Source: Edaphosphingomonas laterariae
GTDB taxonomy: Bacteria; Pseudomonadota; Alphaproteobacteria; Sphingomonadales; Sphingomonadaceae
Assembly (NCBI RefSeq): GCF_900188165.1
Contig: NZ_FZOS01000016.1
Coordinates: forward strand, 21,041-85,040
Direction of reading: 5' to 3'
DNA length: 64,000 nucleotides
Position numbers and translations under genes: made by a program. Each line of letters starts with the position of its first letter. Position 1 is the first letter of the stretch. The notes beneath the pieces were generated by a model, which saw only the letters and a list, made by a program, of their open reading frames with translations, did not search any database and was not told the origin of the DNA. Positions 41,409-49,017 of the stretch are shown here, one piece after another.

Positions 41409-42413
41409 TCAGTCGGCCGCCGGCCGTGCGTCGGGCACCGTCACGGTGACGGGCTGGCCCTGGCGCAGCGCATCGTCCGGATCGGTGACGATCACGCGGA
41501 TACGATAGACGAGGTCGCTGCGCAGATCGCGCGTCTCCACCGTCTTGGGCGTGAATTCCGCCGTGGGCGAGATGAAGCCGATCGTCCCGGCATAGCGCCG
41601 GGGATTGCCGTCCACGGCCACTTCCACCTTCATGCCCGGCGATATCCGGCCAAGATCGGGTTCGGAAATATAGGCGCGCACGCGCATCGGCCGGTCGATC
41701 GTCAGCGTGAACACCGCCTCGCCCGGCTGGACGATCGCGCCGGGTTCGCGCGCGCGGGTCAGGATCGTGCCGGCCGCCGGGGCGGTGATGGTGGCGTCGG
41801 CAAGGTCGGTCGCCGCCTTGTCGCGATGGGCGATGGCGGCGGCCCGCTGGGCCCGTGCGGCGGCGACATCTTCGCGCCGCGCACCCGCGCGTTGCAGCGA
41901 CAGGGCCTCGTCGGCCGCGCGCAACTGCGCCTGCGCCGCCAGATATTCGGCCTTGCTGGCATCGTAGAGCGCCTGGCTGACGGCGCCGGTCTTCACCAGT
42001 TCGGCGCGGCGCTGATAATCCTCATTGGCCTTTGCCAGCGTGGCGCGCGCGGCGGCGGCCTCCGCTTCGGCGCGGGCGATGTCCTGCGGGCGGTTGCCGT
42101 TGATCCGCTTGGTCAGTTCCGCCTCGGACACGCCGATTTCGGCGCTTGCCGCGTTCAGCGCATCGTTGAGCGGGCGGGTGTCCAGCCGGGCGAGCACCGT
42201 GCCCGCCGCCACCTTCGCACCTTCGTCCACCGGCATTTCGGCGATCCGCCCGCCGACGCGGAAGCCGAGATCCACCGAACGTATGTCGACATTGCCGCTC
42301 AGCCGCAGGGTGCCGCCCCGGCCGCTGTCGAACAGGCCGAAGCCCCGGGTCAGGATCGCCGCGACCACCAGAATGGCGATGATGGCGATCGGGATCAGGC
42401 GGCGGCGATTCAT
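41409..42413 (-). CDS. HlyD/YbhG-family membrane fusion protein
   Basis: This 334-residue protein has an N-terminal membrane anchor (LIPIAIIAILVVAAIL, residues ~6-21) and a lipoyl-barrel half starting LRLSGNVDIRSVDLGFRVGGRI, followed by a long helical hairpin (residues ~90-190) rich in Ala and Arg, and the second lipoyl half DATITAPAAGTILTRAREPGAIV. It links the inner-membrane exporter to the outer-membrane factor. Its ATG overlaps the TetR gene stop by four bases. The resemblance to E. coli YbhG and the gene order support the assignment. Confidence 0.92.
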   Translation of the reverse strand: MNRRRLIPIAIIAILVVAAILTRGFGLFDSGRGGTLRLSGNVDIRSVDLGFRVGGRIAEMPVDEGAKVAAGTVLARLDTRPLNDALNAASAEIGVSEAELTKRINGNRPQDIARAEAEAAAARATLAKANEDYQRRAELVKTGAVSQALYDASKAEYLAAQAQLRAADEALSLQRAGARREDVAAARAQRAAAIAHRDKAATDLADATITAPAAGTILTRAREPGAIVQPGEAVFTLTIDRPMRVRAYISEPDLGRISPGMKVEVAVDGNPRRYAGTIGFISPTAEFTPKTVETRDLRSDLVYRIRVIVTDPDDALRQGQPVTVTVPDARPAAD

Positions 42414-43081
42414 GGCCGGTCTCCACGCAGGCTTTCCAATATGGCGCGGGTATTGGCGCGCACCACCGCCTTGATCTCGTCGGCTTCCACCGGCGTCACG
42501 TCGGCCCAGCCGGTCACGTGCAACACCGTCGCACGGGCCACGCGGAACACAAGGATCTGGCCGAATATCGCCAGCGCCTTCACCTGTGCCTCGGCCTCGC
42601 CGATCCGCCCTTCGCCGATGCGCAGCAGCAGCGTGGTGATATAGGCGGCCATGCCGGCCATCACCTCGGCATACAGGATTTCGAAGGCGGCGGTCGGCGC
42701 CATCTGCTCGCGCACGATGAAGCGCGCCCAGGCCTCGCTCTCGCCGCTGGTCAGCACTTCCGCGAAACCGTCGAGGATGGCGAGCAGCGCTTCGCTCGCC
42801 CCGCGCGCGCTGCCGTCCCCGCCCAGCGCGAAGGCCGCCGCCATCGGCGCGGTCATCCGCCGGCGGATGCCGTGGGCGATGTGGCGCGCGGCCGCGCGGT
42901 AGAGCCCGTCCTTGCCGCCATAATGATAGGTGATCGACGACATCGCCGTCCCCGCCGCCGCTGCGATCGCGCGGGTGCTGGCGCCATCGAAGCCATGGCG
43001 GCCGAACTGGTCGATCGCGGTGTCGAGCAGCCGTTCGTCCGCGGTGAGAGTTGCGACGGTGGCGGTGGTTGCGCGAGCCAT
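42410..43081 (-). CDS. TetR-family regulator of the efflux operon (CecR/YbiH-like)
   Basis: This 223-residue repressor has the helix-turn-helix STRAIAAAAGTAMSSITYHYGGKDGLYRAA at about residues 34-63, the start of a CecR-type regulator. The C-terminal part is the usual ligand-binding bundle. The ATG at 43081 is chosen because the open frame further upstream reads through a perfect palindrome at 43095-43110, which is better explained as its own operator. It is the first gene of the operon TetR-HlyD-ATPase-permease-permease-outer-membrane factor, the same order as E. coli ybiH-ybhGFSR with an outer-membrane factor added. Confidence 0.9.
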   Translation of the reverse strand: MARATTATVATLTADERLLDTAIDQFGRHGFDGASTRAIAAAAGTAMSSITYHYGGKDGLYRAAARHIAHGIRRRMTAPMAAAFALGGDGSARGASEALLAILDGFAEVLTSGESEAWARFIVREQMAPTAAFEILYAEVMAGMAAYITTLLLRIGEGRIGEAEAQVKALAIFGQILVFRVARATVLHVTGWADVTPVEADEIKAVVRANTRAILESLRGDRP

Positions 43082-43094
43082 GATGTGCGGATTA

Positions 43095-43110
43095 GTTCGT
43101 TCGAACGAAC
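43095..43110. promoter_or_regulatory. Perfect 16-bp operator palindrome
   Basis: GTTCGTTCGAACGAAC is a perfect inverted repeat located 13 bases upstream of the TetR start at 43081. Size and place match an autoregulatory TetR site controlling the whole efflux operon. Confidence 0.75.
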
Positions 43111-43348
43111 AGCGCAAGCGCTGCGTCTGCCGCTTGACCTGTTCGGAAGGGGGGGGGGCGGTGGGGGCGGAGACGTCCGAGTGGGCGTTTGATGACGCAG
43201 CGGGCGTCGATCATGGCGCCAGATTCCATGGAAAGGCGATCCACCGCACGCTGGTCGCCTGACCCATTGCTCGGGTTTATCCCGATGGTGCCGCTCCGCC
43301 CGTACGATCTATTTTCAGGGCCTCATTCGAGATTTGGAGCCCGGTGCC

Positions 43349-45649
43349 ATGTCCATCGATCGCCCCGCCGAAACGCCCGATATCCTGCCGCGCCCGGACT
43401 TCCATTTTACCGGCGAAGTCGGGCGAACCTATCAGGATTCGGACCCCGCGACCTTTCCCCAGCCGGTGCAGCCGCCCAAGGGCGCGCCGAATATCGTGCT
43501 GATCCTGCTGGACGATGTGGGTTTCGGCCAGTTCAGCACATTCGGCGGCGGCGTACCTTCGCCGACGATGGATCGGCTGGCGGCGGACGGGCTTCGCTAC
43601 AATCATTTTCACACCACGGCGCTGTGCAGCCCGACGCGTGCGGCGCTGATCACCGGGCGCAACCATCATTCCACGTCCTTCGCCGGGATCACCGAACTGG
43701 CGACCGGATATGATGGCTATTGCTGCATCCTGCCGCGCAACTGCGGCACCATCGGCGAAGTGCTGCGCCAGAACGGCTATATGACCGCGTGGATCGGGAA
43801 GAACCACAATACGCCGACCTGGGAGACGAGCGCGGTCGGGCCGTTCGACCGCTGGGCCAATGGCCTCGGCTTCGATTATTTCTACGGCTTCAATGCCGGT
43901 GACATGAACCACTGGAATCCGATTCTGTACGAGAACAAGAACCTCGTGCCTGCGTCGGACGATCCCGATTATCACCTGACCGAGGATCTGGCCGATCGTG
44001 CGATCACCTGGGTGCGGCAGGTGAAGAGCATCGCGCCCGACAAGCCTTATTTCCTGTACGTCGCGCCCGGCGCCACCCATGCACCGCATCAGGCGCCGAA
44101 GGAATGGATCGACAAGTTCAAGGGCCAGTTCGACGACGGCTGGGATGCCTATCGTCAAAAGACCATCGAACGGCAGAAGAAGCTCGGCGTGGTGCCGGCC
44201 GATACCGAATTGACCGTGCGGTCCAAGGGCCTGCCCGCGTGGGACGATCTGAATGCCGATCAGAAGCGGCTCTATGCGCGGATGATGGAGGTCTTCGCCG
44301 GCTATGGCGCGCAGGTCGATGCGGCGATGGGGCGTGTCGTTGATGCGGTGAAGGCGCTGCCGGACGCGGACAATACGATCATCATCTACATCGCCGGCGA
44401 TAATGGATCGAGCGCGGAGGGCGGGCTTGAAGGCTCGCTCTGCGAGAACATGTTCTTCAACGGTTTCCCGGAAAAGTGGGAAGACAATATCAAGGCCATC
44501 GACGAGCTGGGCGGGCCGAAGCACTTCAACCACTTCCCGTCATCGTGGGCGCACGCGATGAACACGCCGTTCCAGTGGACCAAACAGGTGGCCAGCCATT
44601 TTGGCGGAACGCGCAATCCGATGATCATTTCCTGGCCGGACCAGATCAAGGACAAGGGCGCGCTGCGCGATCAGTTCATCCATGTGATCGATATCGTGCC
44701 GACACTTTATGAAGTCTGCGGCGTCAGGGCGCCCAGCGAACTGAACGGCATCCAGCAAAAGCCGATCGAAGGCGTAAGCTTCGCGGCTACGTTTGACGAC
44801 GGCAAGGCCGCCAGCAAGCGCAAGACTCAATATTTCGAACTGGCGCTCAATCGCGGCCTTTATCACGAGGGCTGGATGGCGTCGGCCCCTTCGTTCGTGC
44901 CCTGGGTGCCGATCCGGCCCGAGGATTGGAACCCGGATGAGCAGGTCTGGGAGCTCTATAAGCTCGACGAGGATTTCTCGCAGGCGAAAGATCTGGCCGC
45001 CAAACATCCCGAAAAGCTGCGCGAACTGCAGGATATGTGGTGGGTGGAGGCCGCCAAGCACAACGTCCTGCCGCTCGACTGGCGTGGCACCCAGCGTATG
45101 AATGCCGAGGCGATGGGGCGGCCGAGCATGGTGGGCGGGCGCACGAAGGCGGTCTATTATGAAGGGCAGCTTGCCTTGCCGGACTCGGCCTGCCTGCCGA
45201 TGCTCAACAAGAGCTGGACGATCACCGCCGAGATCGACCTTCCCGACGCCAAAGCCGAAGGCATGATCATCACCCATGGCGGGCTGGAAGGCGGCTACGG
45301 CCTCTATCTGCGGCAGGGCAAGCCCGTGTTCGTCTACAACTTCCTGTCGGTCGACCGGCCGACTTTCACTGCCGAGGCCGCATTGCCCAAGGGCAAGGCG
45401 ACGCTGGTGGTCGATTTCAAATATGATGGCGGCGGCATGGGCAAGGGCGGGACGATCACGCTGTCCGCCAATGGTAGCGAGATCGCCGGCGGGCGGCTGG
45501 AAAAGACCGTGCCGATCCAGTTCTCGCTCGGCGAAGGGGTGGATATCGGCATGGATACCGGCTCGCCGATCGACTTCACATATCAGCTGCCATTCAAGTT
45601 CACGGGCAAGATCGAACGCGTGGAGATCGAGGTGAAGCCCGGCCACTAG
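43349..45649 (+). CDS. Arylsulfatase-family sulfatase
   Basis: This 766-residue enzyme is a type I sulfatase. The formylglycine motif is CSPTRAALITGR, with C93 as the residue that must be oxidised. Metal ligands are D55 and D56 in LILLDDVGFG, and later AGDNGSSAEGG and NPMIISWPDQIKDKG are family features. There is no signal peptide, so it is cytoplasmic, as for Pseudomonas aryl sulfatase. The last ~180 residues form a beta-rich domain (SWTITAEIDLPDAKAEG). The ATG at 43349 is preferred because a TTGGAG site sits 9 bases upstream. It releases sulfate from aryl or alkyl sulfate esters. No maturation enzyme is adjacent. Confidence 0.94.
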   Translation: MSIDRPAETPDILPRPDFHFTGEVGRTYQDSDPATFPQPVQPPKGAPNIVLILLDDVGFGQFSTFGGGVPSPTMDRLAADGLRYNHFHTTALCSPTRAALITGRNHHSTSFAGITELATGYDGYCCILPRNCGTIGEVLRQNGYMTAWIGKNHNTPTWETSAVGPFDRWANGLGFDYFYGFNAGDMNHWNPILYENKNLVPASDDPDYHLTEDLADRAITWVRQVKSIAPDKPYFLYVAPGATHAPHQAPKEWIDKFKGQFDDGWDAYRQKTIERQKKLGVVPADTELTVRSKGLPAWDDLNADQKRLYARMMEVFAGYGAQVDAAMGRVVDAVKALPDADNTIIIYIAGDNGSSAEGGLEGSLCENMFFNGFPEKWEDNIKAIDELGGPKHFNHFPSSWAHAMNTPFQWTKQVASHFGGTRNPMIISWPDQIKDKGALRDQFIHVIDIVPTLYEVCGVRAPSELNGIQQKPIEGVSFAATFDDGKAASKRKTQYFELALNRGLYHEGWMASAPSFVPWVPIRPEDWNPDEQVWELYKLDEDFSQAKDLAAKHPEKLRELQDMWWVEAAKHNVLPLDWRGTQRMNAEAMGRPSMVGGRTKAVYYEGQLALPDSACLPMLNKSWTITAEIDLPDAKAEGMIITHGGLEGGYGLYLRQGKPVFVYNFLSVDRPTFTAEAALPKGKATLVVDFKYDGGGMGKGGTITLSANGSEIAGGRLEKTVPIQFSLGEGVDIGMDTGSPIDFTYQLPFKFTGKIERVEIEVKPGH

Positions 45650-45656
45650 CCGGGCT
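45636..45656 (+). terminator. Stem-loop overlapping the sulfatase stop codon
   Basis: AGCCCGGC (45636-45643) pairs with GCCGGGCT (45649-45656) around CACTA, and the TAG stop lies in the loop and stem edge. No T-run follows, so termination strength is doubtful. Confidence 0.4.
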
Positions 45657-45713
45657 CGCCTGTGCGCAATCGGTTGGGAAAGCCACCAAGCGGACGTGTC
45701 GGCTCGCGGCCTC

Positions 45714-46127
45714 TCAGCCGCCGCGAACGCCACCGGCCAGTTCGAGGATCGTCTGCCATTCATCCTCGCCCACGGGCGATACCGAAAGGCGCGACTGGCG
45801 AATCATTTCCAGCCTGGCGAGGCGGGGATCGGCCTTGATGGTCGCCAGCGTCACCGGGGCGGCAAGGGGGGCGACTGGCGCGACCGCGACCGAGGCCCAT
45901 TTGTCCTCCGGCCCGTCGGGCCGCCACGTCCGCGTCACCTTCATCACGCCCACGCAGGCCTTGTCCGCGCCGCTATGGTAGAAAAAGGCCTCGTCGCCGA
46001 CCTGCATGGCCTTCAGATGCAGCCGCGCGGCGGGGTTGCGCACGCCGTCCCACTCCGTCCCGCCATCGCGGACCAGCGCGTCCCACGAATAGGATTCGGG
46101 TTCGGACTTCATCAGCCAATGGGCCAT
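45714..46127 (-). CDS. EVE-domain protein
   Basis: This 137-residue protein is a single EVE domain, a PUA-like fold thought to bind modified bases in DNA or RNA. The start HWLMKSEPESYSWDALVRDG is diagnostic, followed by WDGVRNPAARLHLKAMQVGDEAFFYHS and VGVMKVTR. Stand-alone EVE proteins in proteobacteria are usually housekeeping-like, so this one does not by itself suggest a defence island. It is convergent with the sulfatase. Length (about 135-155 expected) is normal. Confidence 0.93.
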   Translation of the reverse strand: MAHWLMKSEPESYSWDALVRDGGTEWDGVRNPAARLHLKAMQVGDEAFFYHSGADKACVGVMKVTRTWRPDGPEDKWASVAVAPVAPLAAPVTLATIKADPRLARLEMIRQSRLSVSPVGEDEWQTILELAGGVRGG

Positions 46128-46184
46128 GCGCGTTCCTCCTTGGGGCCGCCAGTTGGCATCAAAGCCGCCGCCAAGGCAACGGCC

Positions 46185-46559
46185 TCACGCGCGCGGGCCG
46201 ATCTCGATCCGTGCGATCCGGCCATCGCGGATCGTGTAGTGGCCAGTGAGGTGCAGTTCGATTACCTCGCCGGCGCGCGGGCTCATCCCCAGGAAATCCG
46301 CGACATCGGCGCGGGCGACCAGCCGGTCGTAAATGTCCACCGTGGCGCCGGCATCGTCGGCCGTGATCCGTTCCGGCGTCATGCGGTCCTCGAAGGTCGT
46401 CGTCATCCAGCCATAGGTGGCGAGATAGGCGTCGCGGCCCACCTGCTCGCCGGTGGCCGAAACCAGCACGACATCTTCCGCCAGCAACGCCCCGAGCGCG
46501 GCCGGGTTCTCGCTATTATAGGCCTCGTAATAGGCCCGCATCACCGCCTCATGGTCCAT
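46185..46559 (-). CDS. NTF2-like (SnoaL/ketosteroid-isomerase fold) protein
   Basis: This 124-residue protein has the cone-shaped NTF2-like fold: VMRAYYEAYNSENPAALGALLAEDVV, then GRDAYLATYGWM and the strand-rich end YTIRDGRIARIEIGP. The ATG at 46559 follows a GGGAG site, and its promoter region is shared with the divergent acyl-CoA dehydrogenase gene 93 bases away. Such proteins may be isomerases, hydrolases or binding proteins. I cannot say which from sequence. Confidence 0.85.
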   Translation of the reverse strand: MDHEAVMRAYYEAYNSENPAALGALLAEDVVLVSATGEQVGRDAYLATYGWMTTTFEDRMTPERITADDAGATVDIYDRLVARADVADFLGMSPRAGEVIELHLTGHYTIRDGRIARIEIGPRA

Positions 46560-46652
46560 CACGCTCTCCCTGTCGCCATTGCGCTTTACGTTAGCGTCAA
46601 CGGATGGCATGTCAGTCCGTAATCGGGCCAGAACCCGTCGGAGAGGACATAA

Positions 46653-47816
46653 ATGACCGAGGATGCAAGCTTCCGCGCCGAAACGCGCGCCTGGCTGGAG
46701 GCGAATTGCCCGCCGGCGATGCGCCAGCCCGCCGGTTTCGACGATGCCTATTGGGGTGGCCGCAAGGGCCACTTCGCCAGCCCCGAGCAGCAGCAGTGGT
46801 TCGAAGCGATGGCCGCGCGCGGCTGGACGGTGCCTGATTGGCCGAAGGAATATGGCGGCGGTGGCCTTTCGCCCGAACAGGCGAAGATTCTCCGTCAGGA
46901 AATGGCCCGGCTCGGCTGCCGCAGCCCGCTCCACAGCTTCGGCATCTGGATGCTCGGCCCCGCGCTGCTGAAGTTCGGAACCGAGGAGCAGAAGCGGCAC
47001 TATCTGCCCGAAATCGCGCAGGGCAAGATCCGCTGGTGCCAGGGCTATTCGGAACCCGGCGCGGGATCGGACCTGGCCGGCTTGCAGACGCGGGCGGAGG
47101 ACAAGGGCGATCACTGGCTGGTCAACGGCCAGAAGATCTGGACCAGCTATGCCGACAAGGCCGACTGGATCTTCTGCCTGGTCCGCACCGATCCCAGCCA
47201 GAAGCAGGGGGGCATCAGCTTCCTGCTGTTCGACATGGCATCGCCCGGCGTGTCGACCAAGCCGATCCTGCTGATTTCCGGCTATTCGCCCTTCTGCGAA
47301 ACCTTTTTCGACAATGTCGAGGTGCCGAAGGAACAGATTGTCGGCGCGGTCAATCAGGGCTGGACGGTCGCCAAATATCTGCTCGGCCATGAGCGCGAGA
47401 TGATCAGTTCGATGGGCTTTGCCGCTGGCGAACCGTCGCTCGGCCACCAGCTTGCCGGTGAATATGGCCCGATCGAGGATCCAGTGCTGCGCGCCGAGAT
47501 CGCGCTCCACGATGTCGATGCGCTGGCCTTCCGGGCGATGTCCGAAAAGTTCCTCGACGAACTCAAGCATGGCCGCGCGCACCCCGCGCAGCCGTCGATG
47601 ATGAAATATGCCGGGACCGAGCTGAACAAGCGCCGGCTGGAGCTCGACATGGCGGCCGGCGGTTCGGACGCGCTGGAATGGGAAAGCGCGCGATCGGAAC
47701 AGGGCACGCGCCCGCGCGCGTGGCTGCGTTCCAAGGCGAATTCGATCGAGGGCGGCACCAGCGAAGTGCAGCTCGGCATCATCGCCAAGCATATCCTCAA
47801 CTTGCCGGGGGCCTGA
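46653..47816 (+). CDS. Acyl-CoA dehydrogenase, subunit 1 of a pair
   Basis: This 387-residue flavoprotein introduces a double bond into an acyl-CoA. Its N-terminal helical part leads to WPKEYGGGGLSPEQ, the FAD/substrate stretch is CQGYSEPGAGSDLAGLQTRA, and the C-terminal SKANSIEGGTSEVQLGIIAK matches family signatures. The ATG at 46653 follows GGAGAGGA. The next gene begins 4 bases after its stop and encodes a second, different acyl-CoA dehydrogenase, which is the layout of heteromeric (alpha2beta2) enzymes for bulky substrates such as steroid side chains. Substrate is unknown. Confidence 0.93.
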   Translation: MTEDASFRAETRAWLEANCPPAMRQPAGFDDAYWGGRKGHFASPEQQQWFEAMAARGWTVPDWPKEYGGGGLSPEQAKILRQEMARLGCRSPLHSFGIWMLGPALLKFGTEEQKRHYLPEIAQGKIRWCQGYSEPGAGSDLAGLQTRAEDKGDHWLVNGQKIWTSYADKADWIFCLVRTDPSQKQGGISFLLFDMASPGVSTKPILLISGYSPFCETFFDNVEVPKEQIVGAVNQGWTVAKYLLGHEREMISSMGFAAGEPSLGHQLAGEYGPIEDPVLRAEIALHDVDALAFRAMSEKFLDELKHGRAHPAQPSMMKYAGTELNKRRLELDMAAGGSDALEWESARSEQGTRPRAWLRSKANSIEGGTSEVQLGIIAKHILNLPGA

Positions 47817-47820
47817 TCCG

Positions 47821-48957
47821 ATGCCGATGTTCCTGACCGAAGACCAGGCGATGCTGAAGGATATGGCCGGGCCGTTCCTGGCCGAACAGGCGCCCGTCAA
47901 GCATCTGCGCCAATTGCGCGACAGCAACGACGCGACCGGCTTTTCCCGCGATCTGTGGAAGCAGTTCGCCGAAATGGGGCTGACCGGCGTGCTCGTTCCG
48001 GCCGAAGATGGCGGCAGCGGCCTCGGCCATGTCGAAGCGGGGATCGTGCTGGAGGAGATCGGCCGCAACCTTTCGCCTTCACCCTTCCTGTCGAGCGCGG
48101 TCGCGGCCGTGACGGCGCTCAAGGGGGCGGATGCGGACATGCGGGGCCGTTATCTGCCGGGCATCGTTGCCGGCGACACCGTGGCGGCGATCGCCGTTGA
48201 CGAGTTGCGCAAGCATCGCCCGGTGGAAACCGCGCTCCGGGCCGAACGATCGGGCAACGGCTTCCGCCTGACCGGCGGCAAGCAGTTCGTGGCGCATGGC
48301 CATGTCGCCGATCTGGTGATCGTTGCCGCGCGGACGGCCGGCGCGGCGGGCGAGGAACAGGGCATCACCCTGTTCGCGGTGGACAAGGGCGCGGCGGGCC
48401 TGTCGGTGGAAGGCGTGCGGCTGGCCGACAGCTCGATCGCCGCGCGGATGCTGTTCGACGGTGTCGCGGTGGATGCCGGCGCGGTGATCGGTGATGTGGA
48501 TGGCGGCTGGGCGCCCTTGTGCCGCATGCTCGATGCCGGGCGCGCCGGGGCGGCGGCGGAGATGCTGGGCGTTGCCGGCGCCGCGATGGACATGACCGTC
48601 GACTATCTCAAGCAGCGCAAGCAGTTCGGCCGGCTGATCGGTGAGTTTCAGGCGCTGCAGCACCGCGCCGCGCATCTTTATTCCGAAATCGAGATCGCCC
48701 GCGCCGCGACGTTGAAGGCGCAGCAATTGCTCGACAGCAATGACGCAAAGGCCGACCTGATGGTCGCCGTCGCCAAGGCCAAGACCGGCCGCGCGGCGAT
48801 GCTGGCGGTGCAGGAGGGCATCCAGATGCATGGCGGCATGGGGATGACCGACGAGTTCGACATCGGCCTCTACATGAAGCGCCAGCGCGTGCTGGAGGAA
48901 TTGTTCGGCGACAGCGGTTTCCACGCCGATCGGGTGGCGCGGCTGAACGGTTATTGA
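47821..48957 (+). CDS. Acyl-CoA dehydrogenase, subunit 2 of a pair
   Basis: This 378-residue partner has the acyl-CoA dehydrogenase fold, including FAEMGLTGVLVPAEDGGSGL, LKQRKQFGRLIGEFQALQHR and GIQMHGGMGMTDEFDIGLYM. The segment equivalent to the SEPGAGSD flavin motif of subunit 1 is replaced by VAAIAVDELRKHRP, so it probably cannot bind FAD and substrate alone. That asymmetry is typical of the weaker subunit in heteromeric enzymes. It starts 4 bases after the first subunit and ends before a strong terminator at 48963-49008. Confidence 0.92.
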   Translation: MPMFLTEDQAMLKDMAGPFLAEQAPVKHLRQLRDSNDATGFSRDLWKQFAEMGLTGVLVPAEDGGSGLGHVEAGIVLEEIGRNLSPSPFLSSAVAAVTALKGADADMRGRYLPGIVAGDTVAAIAVDELRKHRPVETALRAERSGNGFRLTGGKQFVAHGHVADLVIVAARTAGAAGEEQGITLFAVDKGAAGLSVEGVRLADSSIAARMLFDGVAVDAGAVIGDVDGGWAPLCRMLDAGRAGAAAEMLGVAGAAMDMTVDYLKQRKQFGRLIGEFQALQHRAAHLYSEIEIARAATLKAQQLLDSNDAKADLMVAVAKAKTGRAAMLAVQEGIQMHGGMGMTDEFDIGLYMKRQRVLEELFGDSGFHADRVARLNGY

Positions 48958-48962
48958 AATGC

Positions 48963-49008
48963 GGCCCGCCGCCACCCCGATCCAGGTCGGGATGGCGGCG
49001 GGCCTTTT
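48963..49008 (+). terminator. Strong terminator after the acyl-CoA dehydrogenase pair
   Basis: GGCCCGCCGCCA (48963-48974) pairs with TGGCGGCGGGCC (48993-49004), with inner CCCCGATC-type pairing, and TTTT follows at 49005. It lies between convergent genes and can also act for the gene on the minus strand. Confidence 0.8.
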
Positions 49009-49017
49009 CAGTCAGCC

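Noticed and set aside
45714..46127. EVE-domain gene as a sign of a defence island
   Set aside because: Its neighbours are metabolic genes; no restriction, toxin or nuclease gene is near, and stand-alone EVE genes are common.
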